From an uncultured Granulosicoccus sp. (GTDB lineage Bacteria > Pseudomonadota > Gammaproteobacteria > Granulosicoccales > Granulosicoccaceae), in NCBI GenBank assembly GCA_938016235.1, contig CALLPU010000420.1:1-6555 (forward strand): a stretch of DNA of 6,555 bases, read 5' to 3'. The position numbers and the translations under genes are program-made. The notes below the pieces were generated by a model. The model saw only the letters and a list, made by a program, of their open reading frames with translations. It ran no database searches and had not been told where the DNA came from. Positions 1 through 5,180 of the stretch are shown in pieces. Numbering within the stretch: position 1 is the first letter of the stretch; each line of letters starts with the position of its first letter.

Positions 1-515
1 GAGATCTCGACCATCGCTGAACCCAGGATGTGACCCGCGTCGAACAGTCGAATCGTAACGCCTTTCGCAATTTGTCGAGGTTCATCGTAGGCCAGTGGCG
101 CAAGCCTTGCGAGCGTGTTCTCAACATCGGTTTGATCGTACAAGGGCTTCAGCAATGCCTTGCCGGCTCGGCGGCGACGCTTGTTCTGGAACTCGACATC
201 TCTGGCATTGAGTTGCGCTGAGTCTTTCAAGAGTATCTGAACCAGATCGCATGAAGCGGCGTGCGAATGAATCTTGCCCTTGAACCCCTGGTCCAACAGC
301 ATCGGCAGGCGACCGCAATGATCTATATGTGCGTGGCTGAGCACCACGGCATCAAGTTCTGCAGGATTGAACGGAAAAGGGTCGTGATTGCGAAGCTCGT
401 CTCGCCGGCGTCCCTGAATCAGGCCGCAGTCGAGCAATATTCGCGCATCAGCGGTTTCGATCAGGTGGCAGGAGCCTGTGACTTCTTCGGCCGCACCGTA
501 ACTTGTCAGTTTCAT
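1..515 (-). CDS. Beta-CASP metallo-beta-lactamase-fold hydrolase, probable RNA nuclease (C-terminus cut by window edge)
   Basis: Reading the minus strand from ATG at 515-513 gives 171 uninterrupted codons that run off the left edge. An in-frame TGA at 527-525, four codons upstream, limits the start to this ATG or a TTG at 524-522. The N-terminus has the GAAEEVTGSCHLIE signature (residues 7-20) of bacterial RNA-processing MBL proteins such as Thermus TTHA0252. It is followed by LLDCG (27-31, Asp29), the zinc motif HAHIDH (61-66: His61, His63, Asp65, His66) with GRLP after it, and a third metal-ligand motif GHILGSA (161-167, His162). Together these indicate a two-zinc hydrolase of the CPSF/Ysh1-like beta-CASP group, which cleaves RNA as endo- or exonuclease. 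The beta-CASP and later metal motifs would lie outside the window, so the nuclease assignment is inferred from family resemblance. A basic run, NKRRRRAGK (111-119), could contact nucleic acid. The gene is transcribed divergently from rlmKL. The family is firm; the precise function is not. Confidence 0.88.
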   Translation of the reverse strand, partial: MKLTSYGAAEEVTGSCHLIETADARILLDCGLIQGRRRDELRNHDPFPFNPAELDAVVLSHAHIDHCGRLPMLLDQGFKGKIHSHAASCDLVQILLKDSAQLNARDVEFQNKRRRRAGKALLKPLYDQTDVENTLARLAPLAYDEPRQIAKGVTIRLFDAGHILGSAMVEI

Positions 516-563
516 GGCGTTCAATCAGCCGCCGGGATCAGGCGCGGCGTTGGTTTCCCCGTA

Positions 564-579
564 TACAATGCCCATTGTA
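564..579. promoter_or_regulatory. Perfect 7-2-7 dyad in the divergent intergenic region, possible operator or paired -10 boxes
   Basis: TACAATG (564-570), CC, CATTGTA (573-579) form a perfect inverted repeat with a 2-bp spacer. It lies 48 bp upstream of the beta-CASP start and about 104 bp upstream of the rlmKL ATG. Each arm carries TACAAT on one strand, one mismatch from the sigma-70 -10 consensus, so the dyad could be two overlapping divergent -10 elements, an operator, or both. I found no good -35 hexamer at 16-18 bp for either direction, so promoter activity is unproven. No regulator gene is nearby. The symmetry is seen directly; the role is inferred. Confidence 0.35.
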
Positions 580-683
580 GCCAAGACCGGCGCGGATGAT
601 CCTGTTGGTCTGATCCCTACCTGCCGTCAATTCAATGTTGTTCACACAGGTCTGACCCGTTGCCCCCTTCGTCTATTCTGCCC

Positions 684-2981
684 ATGGCCTCTCTCCAGGA
701 TGCCCACACTGAACTGTACGCCACTTGCGGTGCTGGCCTGGCTGAGCTGTTGGCGGGTGAACTGCGCGATATCGGTTTGTCTGATGTGCAAAGCGCGGGC
801 GCCGGAGTTCGCTTTCGGGGCGGCCTGGAAGCCGGATACAAGGCCTGCCTGTGGTCGCGTATTGCTAATCGAGTTGTGCTGCCGGTGCATACGGGGGAGG
901 CTGATACCCCCGACGCACTCTATAACCTGGTGCGTGAAATAGACTGGTCGGAGCATGTCAATGTCGATGGCACACTGGCGGTAGACTTTTATACCGCCAA
1001 ATCGGTCATGACGCATTCGCAATACGGCGCCTTGAAGGTCAAGGATGCGGTTGTTGACCAATTTCGCGAGGCGACCGGCCAGCGTCCGAACGTTGATCGC
1101 GACACCCCGGATCTGCGCATTAATGTATATCTTTTCCGGAACAAGGCACGTATCGCGATCGACCTTTCAGGCAGCAGTCTTCACAGGCGTGGGTATCGTG
1201 ATGCGCAGGGTCTTGCCCCGTTAAAGGAAAACCTGGCAGCTGCCCTGTTGCGCGCAGCGGGTTGGCCTGAGGCCAGCGCGCATAACGCGGTGCTGGTCGA
1301 TCCCTTGTGTGGATCAGGTACGTTACTGATCGAGGCGGCGATGATGGCGTGTCAGATTGCTCCGGGCTTGTCGCGATCCTATTTCGGTTTTGACGGGTGG
1401 AAGGGCCACGATGCTGCTGTGTGGAAAGCGTTGAAAAGCGATGCGCACGCGCGCAGGCAGCCCTCGCAGGCGGTCATCGTCGGGGCGGACCAGGACGAAC
1501 AAGCGGTCAGTTATTGCCTGCAGAATATTCAGCAAGCCGGGCTTGCCGAGAGTATCCAGGTTGAGCACATGTCGTTAGCGGGCGGTCGCCCAGCGAGCGT
1601 GCAACAGTCATCGAGCGGGCTACTCATCACCAATCCGCCGTACGGTGAACGGCTGGCCGCTGATGGGCCATTCTATGCCTCACTGGGTGCCGATATCAGC
1701 CGTGCTTATGCCGGTTGGGAGTGCGCATTGTTCACCGCTGAAGCGGCGCCCTTCAGCCGCGCTCGCCTGCCTTTACGCCCCCTGCTGAACGTTCGCAACG
1801 GCGGCATAGACTGCGTACTGCTCACGGGCACAATTCCACGTAGCGGTGCATCAGGGAATGCCATCGCCAGTGACGAACCGGTTGAGCTCGACGGCAGTGC
1901 GTCTCGGTCAGATGATGCAACGGCTGATCATCCTCAAACATCGCTCTACCGAAAGCCGCGTAGTGCCACAGTATCAGCTGGATCCGCTGCGCCGGATGTT
2001 GACGTAGCCGGTTTCGTTAATCGTCTCAAGAAAAATCAGCGTGCCTTGAAAGGGTGGCTGCGCCAGAACGCTATCAGTGCCTACCGTTTATACGATGCCG
2101 ATCTACCCGAGTTCGCGGTCGCCATTGATGTGTATGACAGTGATGTCAGACACTGTGTTGTTCAGGAATATCAGGCACCAGCCACGGTTAATCAGGCCAT
2201 GGCTCAGGCCCGCCTCAAGGCGATCATGCACGCATTGCCCGATGCATTGGGTGTGGCTGAAGAGTGCGTGCACTTGAAGGTTCGTGAAGTGCAGGCGGGA
2301 TTACAGCAATATGAAAAACAGGCAGCGGGCAACACGGTAGGGTCCGTGGTGGAGGAATCTGGCGCATTGCTGGAGGTTAACTACACAGATTATCTGGATA
2401 CGGGCTTGTTCCTCGACCACCGTCCGGTGCGGCGTTACCTGAGGCAGAACAGTGACGGCAAGCGGTTCCTGAATTTGTTTGCCTACACAGGCAGTGCCAC
2501 CGTGGCAGCCGTGCTGGGCGGAGCCACACACAGCGTGTCGGTTGATACGTCTAAGCGATACTGCGAGTGGGCCATGCGGAACCTGGATCGAAACAAGGCG
2601 GCCATGCAGGCCCACCAGGTGGTGCGGCAGGATGTACGCGGATGGCTGGCCGATGCCGCTGTGGGTGCTCAGGCCGACGGCTTGTTTGACTTGATCCTGC
2701 TGGATCCGCCTACATTCTCCAACTCCAGCTCGCTGGAAGAGGACTGGAACGTACAACGAGATCATGTAGATACCATTGACGCCTGCTTGAGGTTACTGGC
2801 GCCCGGCGGAACGCTGATATTTTCCAATAACTTTCGACGATTCAAGCTGGATCAGTCGTTACTGGACGGTGTCGGCAGACCCATTGATGTGGAAGACAGA
2901 AGCCGGTGGTCTATTGATAGAGACTTTCAGCGAAATTCGCGAATCCACCAATGCTGGTTTATACGAAAGCATGATGAGTAG
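684..2981 (+). CDS. rlmL: Bifunctional 23S rRNA methyltransferase RlmKL (m2G2445 and m7G2069)
   Basis: The protein methylates two guanines of 23S rRNA using S-adenosylmethionine: the N-terminal RlmL half makes m2G2445 and the C-terminal RlmK half makes m7G2069 (E. coli numbering). From ATG 684 it has 765 residues. In that numbering the order is: an N-terminal ferredoxin-like/THUMP region (about 12-160, beginning ELYATCGAGLAELL); the RlmL Rossmann fold with SAM motif VDPLCGSGTLLIEAA (205-219) and catalytic NPPYGERL (317-324); a linker (about 385-440); then RlmK with YTDYLDTGLFLDHR, SAM motif FLNLFAYTGSATV (595-607) and LDPPTFSNSS (673-682), ending in RNSRIHQCWFI, typical of the family C-terminus. 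E. coli RlmKL has about 702 residues; much of the excess is the Ser/Ala/Asp-rich linker. The start is uncertain. TTG at 660 adds eight residues and has AGGT at 648-651, eight bases upstream, while ATG 684 has no clear ribosome binding site but gives a more family-like N-terminus. The function is very secure. The gene is also called rlmKL or ycbY. Confidence 0.97.
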   Translation: MASLQDAHTELYATCGAGLAELLAGELRDIGLSDVQSAGAGVRFRGGLEAGYKACLWSRIANRVVLPVHTGEADTPDALYNLVREIDWSEHVNVDGTLAVDFYTAKSVMTHSQYGALKVKDAVVDQFREATGQRPNVDRDTPDLRINVYLFRNKARIAIDLSGSSLHRRGYRDAQGLAPLKENLAAALLRAAGWPEASAHNAVLVDPLCGSGTLLIEAAMMACQIAPGLSRSYFGFDGWKGHDAAVWKALKSDAHARRQPSQAVIVGADQDEQAVSYCLQNIQQAGLAESIQVEHMSLAGGRPASVQQSSSGLLITNPPYGERLAADGPFYASLGADISRAYAGWECALFTAEAAPFSRARLPLRPLLNVRNGGIDCVLLTGTIPRSGASGNAIASDEPVELDGSASRSDDATADHPQTSLYRKPRSATVSAGSAAPDVDVAGFVNRLKKNQRALKGWLRQNAISAYRLYDADLPEFAVAIDVYDSDVRHCVVQEYQAPATVNQAMAQARLKAIMHALPDALGVAEECVHLKVREVQAGLQQYEKQAAGNTVGSVVEESGALLEVNYTDYLDTGLFLDHRPVRRYLRQNSDGKRFLNLFAYTGSATVAAVLGGATHSVSVDTSKRYCEWAMRNLDRNKAAMQAHQVVRQDVRGWLADAAVGAQADGLFDLILLDPPTFSNSSSLEEDWNVQRDHVDTIDACLRLLAPGGTLIFSNNFRRFKLDQSLLDGVGRPIDVEDRSRWSIDRDFQRNSRIHQCWFIRKHDE

Positions 2982-3050
2982 CTAAAGCAACAGACAACGG
3001 GATTGTGGAACGGTCTAGCGTTTCAAAACCCTTAAAAACAGTGCGGCGCC

Positions 3051-3076
3051 GTCAGGTGATGTCGCGTGTCACTGAC
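3051..3076 (+). terminator. Small hairpin between rlmKL and sohB, weak terminator or leader-structure candidate
   Basis: GTCA, a bulged G, and GTGA (3051-3059) pair with TCAC and TGAC (3069-3076) around a 9-base loop, giving eight base pairs with one bulge. The T-rich but interrupted sequence TTGATTATTGATT follows. It lies 70 bp after the rlmKL stop and about 30 bp before the sohB start. The absence of a continuous T run makes intrinsic termination uncertain. It could instead be a leader element of the sohB mRNA or chance pairing. Confidence 0.22.
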
Positions 3077-3095
3077 TTGATTATTGATTAAAACC

Positions 3096-3100
3096 AGAGG
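3096..3100 (+). promoter_or_regulatory. Ribosome binding site that fixes the sohB start at GTG 3108
   Basis: AGAGG at 3096-3100 lies seven bases before GTG 3108, an ideal Shine-Dalgarno spacing. The upstream in-frame TTG at 3084 has no such site, and the residues it would add do not resemble SohB N-termini. This supports the shorter reading. Confidence 0.65.
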
Positions 3101-3107
3101 TTTTTGC

Positions 3108-4211
3108 GTGGCTGAATTTTTTTACGAATACGGGTTGTTCTTTCTCAAGGCACTGACGTTCGTTATTGCAGTGGTCGTCATTCTCATGGCTATTGTGGCG
3201 GCTGCCATGCGCGGACGTCAGGCGGGTGGGTCGAGCTCAAGTGGGCATATAGAAATCGCCAAGTTCAATGAGCGTCTGGAAGACATGCAGGAATCCCTGT
3301 CGTTCTCACTGCTCGAACCTGCCGAACGCAAGCAGGCGGAGAAAGACAAGAAAGCAGCCGACAAGGCTGAAAAAAAGGCGGCCAGGAAAGCAGCGAAGAA
3401 AGCCAGCAAGCAGCGCGGCAGTGGTGAGACGATTGTTGCAGAGATAACGCGTCCGCGCCTGTATGTCATGGACTTTGATGGTGATATTCGGGCCAGTGAA
3501 GTGGAAAAAATGCGCCGTGAGATAACAGCCATTCTCACCACCGCCACGCCGGAGGACGAAATCGTCGTGAGGCTGGAAAGTGGCGGCGGGATGGTAACGT
3601 CCTATGGCCTGGCCGCTTCCCAGCTGGATCGTATTCGCGACAAGAAAATTCCACTGACAGTGTGTGTTGACAAGGTTGCGGCCAGTGGCGGTTACATGAT
3701 GGCTTGTGTTGCGGACAAACTGGTGGCTGCACCGTTCGCTGTGTTGGGATCGATCGGCGTTGTCGCGCAAATCCCCAATTTTCATCGACTGCTGAAAGAG
3801 ATGAATATCGACTTTGAGATGTTGACGGCAGGCAAGTACAAACGCACCTTGACCGTGTTCGGAGAGAACACCGACGAAGGCCGCCAGAAATTCATCGAAG
3901 ACATCGAGCGCATCCACGGTCAGTTCAAGCAGTATGTGAGTGAGCGACGGCCAGGTCTGGATATAGAAGCGGTGGCGACTGGTGAGATCTGGTCAGGGCA
4001 GGACACCCTGGATTTGCACCTTGCCGATCAGTTGTCCACCAGCGATCAGTATCTGATCGATGCCTGTGAAGAGCGAGATGTACTGTTGCTCAGTTACAAG
4101 GAAAAGAAAAACCTGATGGATCGTCTTTCTCTTGGCGTACAGAACACTGTAGATGGCGTGTTACTCAAGTGGTTCGACCGGTTGATGAAGTCCCGGTTTT
4201 CCATCGGCTGA
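3108..4211 (+). CDS. sohB: SohB-type S49 family serine peptidase, inner-membrane anchored
   Basis: This is a SppA-like peptidase of family S49, 367 residues from GTG 3108 (E. coli SohB about 349). The N-terminus MAEFFYEYGLFFLKAL closely resembles E. coli SohB and leads into one hydrophobic membrane segment (about 9-33), which should anchor it in the inner membrane with the catalytic domain probably periplasmic. Residues 73-103 form a Lys/Ala/Glu-rich, probably helical stretch, longer than but similar in type to the E. coli one. The peptidase domain has RLESGGGMV (155-163), KVAASGGYMMACVADK with nucleophile Ser193, GSIGVVAQIPNF, and GKYKRTLTVFGEN with general base Lys245. The Ser-Lys spacing of 52 equals that of B. 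subtilis SppA (Ser147/Lys199). E. coli sohB is known as a multicopy suppressor of htrA (degP) defects; its substrates are poorly defined. The gene has its own ribosome binding site and follows rlmKL by 126 bp, so it may be a separate unit. The HDOD gene follows 84 bp downstream on the same strand. Confidence 0.95.
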   Translation: MAEFFYEYGLFFLKALTFVIAVVVILMAIVAAAMRGRQAGGSSSSGHIEIAKFNERLEDMQESLSFSLLEPAERKQAEKDKKAADKAEKKAARKAAKKASKQRGSGETIVAEITRPRLYVMDFDGDIRASEVEKMRREITAILTTATPEDEIVVRLESGGGMVTSYGLAASQLDRIRDKKIPLTVCVDKVAASGGYMMACVADKLVAAPFAVLGSIGVVAQIPNFHRLLKEMNIDFEMLTAGKYKRTLTVFGENTDEGRQKFIEDIERIHGQFKQYVSERRPGLDIEAVATGEIWSGQDTLDLHLADQLSTSDQYLIDACEERDVLLLSYKEKKNLMDRLSLGVQNTVDGVLLKWFDRLMKSRFSIG

Positions 4212-4285
4212 TATCTCCATGTAACCGCTGGAGTTAACACTCGCCGGGATACCTGCCGCTAGTCTGCCTGTGGAATAAAACGGGC

Positions 4286-4290
4286 AGGGA
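4286..4290 (+). promoter_or_regulatory. Candidate ribosome binding site for the HDOD gene
   Basis: AGGGA at 4286-4290 sits five bases before GTG 4296 and is the main reason to prefer that start. The competing ATG at 4332 has only GAAGG (4314-4318), 13 bases upstream, which is rather far. The choice remains open. Confidence 0.35.
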
Positions 4291-4295
4291 TACTG

Positions 4296-5141
4296 GTGCA
4301 CGCAGAAATAAGTGAAGGCAGTGGCGTCGGGATGGTCAAGCCATTCGAGTTCGATGATGGCAAACTGCCGTCATTGCCGAATGCCGTGATCTACCTCGAA
4401 AAGGCCATGCGCGATGATTCGGTCAGCTTGCGACAGCTGGCAGAACTTCTTGGTAAGGATCCGGTGCTGGCTGCCCGCCTTGTGCGCGTCAGCAACAGCG
4501 CTTATTACAGGGGCGTGTCACCGGTTGAGAACGTCCCCGATGCGGTTAGCCGAATCGGCTTTAGTGCAACCCGCAATCTGGCTCTGGTGCTGTTGGAGAA
4601 CTCATTCAAGGCACGTCATGACGTTGTGAACACCATGATCAGTGAACTGTGGATGCAGTCATTGAGAACGGCAGCCGTGGCCAGTGCATTCTCGCGCCAT
4701 TATCAACTGGTTGATGCCAACCGGGCCATGCTGGGTGGTTTGATGTACAACGTGGGTGCCATGCTGTTGCTGACGCGCATCGATGAAAAGGTAGATAACA
4801 TTTCCAGAGAGATTGCTGAACGGCTATTGGAGCGGCACAGTCAGGAGTTTGGTGTAAATTTATTGAATCACTGGGAGATGGATCCTGAGTTGGTGCAAGT
4901 GGTGGCTAATCGAAACCACTGGATGCGCACGCACGACGAGTCGCCGGATCTGGCTGACTTGATTCTGGTTGCCCGCTGCTGCATCACGGCTGAAGATGGT
5001 ACGCCACCGGATCTGGAATACTGTGAATCGCTGCCGGCCTACAGCCGTATACGCCAGTTTCTGAATTTGTCCGAGCCGCTGGTAAGTGTCATCGATGCCG
5101 CAGAGGAATCCATCCAGGAAACGTTGAACATGCTTGCCTGA
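4296..5141 (+). CDS. HDOD-domain protein (degenerate HD-like signalling protein)
   Basis: The product has 281 residues from GTG 4296, or 269 from ATG 4332 (Met13). Nearly all of it is one HDOD domain: KLPSLPNAVIYLEKAM (23-38), LLGKDPVLAARLVRVSNSAYYRG (51-73, the family hallmark), a conserved helix with AVSRIGFSATRNLALVLL (83-100), the central GGLMYNVGAMLLL (147-159), and NHWEMDPELVQVVANRNHW (191-209). No receiver, GGDEF, EAL or kinase domain, signal peptide or membrane segment is visible, so it should be cytoplasmic. HDOD proteins are related to HD phosphohydrolases but usually lack the metal-binding HD pair. Here the site where HD proteins read His-Asp is Tyr151-Asn152, so hydrolase activity is unlikely. 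Characterised relatives act in regulation, for example in chemotaxis, biofilm or cyclic-di-GMP networks, but nothing here identifies this protein's partner. It may be co-transcribed with sohB and is convergent with the acyl-CoA ligase. The domain call is strong; the role is unknown. Confidence 0.88.
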   Translation: MHAEISEGSGVGMVKPFEFDDGKLPSLPNAVIYLEKAMRDDSVSLRQLAELLGKDPVLAARLVRVSNSAYYRGVSPVENVPDAVSRIGFSATRNLALVLLENSFKARHDVVNTMISELWMQSLRTAAVASAFSRHYQLVDANRAMLGGLMYNVGAMLLLTRIDEKVDNISREIAERLLERHSQEFGVNLLNHWEMDPELVQVVANRNHWMRTHDESPDLADLILVARCCITAEDGTPPDLEYCESLPAYSRIRQFLNLSEPLVSVIDAAEESIQETLNMLA

Positions 5142-5180
5142 TCTGACGAACGCACGAATGACACGATGCGTTCTGTCAGA
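5142..5180. terminator. Long imperfect hairpin between convergent genes, possible bidirectional terminator
   Basis: TCTGAC (5142-5147) pairs with GTCAGA (5175-5180) and AACGCA (5149-5154) pairs with TGCGTT (5167-5172). A 1-by-2 internal loop separates these stems and the terminal loop has 12 bases, giving 12 base pairs in total. It starts one base after the HDOD stop codon and overlaps the last codons of the minus-strand acyl-CoA ligase, the usual place for a shared terminator of convergent genes. Neither side has a clear T run, so it may work only weakly or as an mRNA 3'-end stabiliser. Confidence 0.42.

Noticed and set aside
261..599. 112-codon plus-strand open frame at the left end
   Set aside because: The opposite strand encodes the beta-CASP protein with diagnostic metal motifs, so this frame is its shadow.
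605..636. Possible sigma-70 promoter for rlmKL (TTGGTC with a downstream AATTCA or TTCAAT)
   Set aside because: Both hexamers fit poorly and the spacing to the better -10 match is about 20 bases; not strong enough to list.
642..1061. 139-codon open frame on the minus strand under rlmKL
   Set aside because: It lies antisense to the strongly conserved RlmKL N-terminus and shows no recognisable motif; it is a by-product of codon bias.
3306..3917. 203-codon open frame on the minus strand under sohB
   Set aside because: It is opposite the conserved SohB peptidase domain and its translation lacks any domain-like pattern.
4215..4233. CTCCA / TGGAG hairpin just after the sohB stop codon, as a terminator
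   Set aside because: Only five base pairs with a nine-base loop and no T tract; this is expected by chance and the HDOD gene may well be co-transcribed.
4264..4287. CTGCC / GGCAG inverted repeat before the HDOD gene
   Set aside because: Five-base arms with a 14-base loop are too weak to call as a structure or operator.
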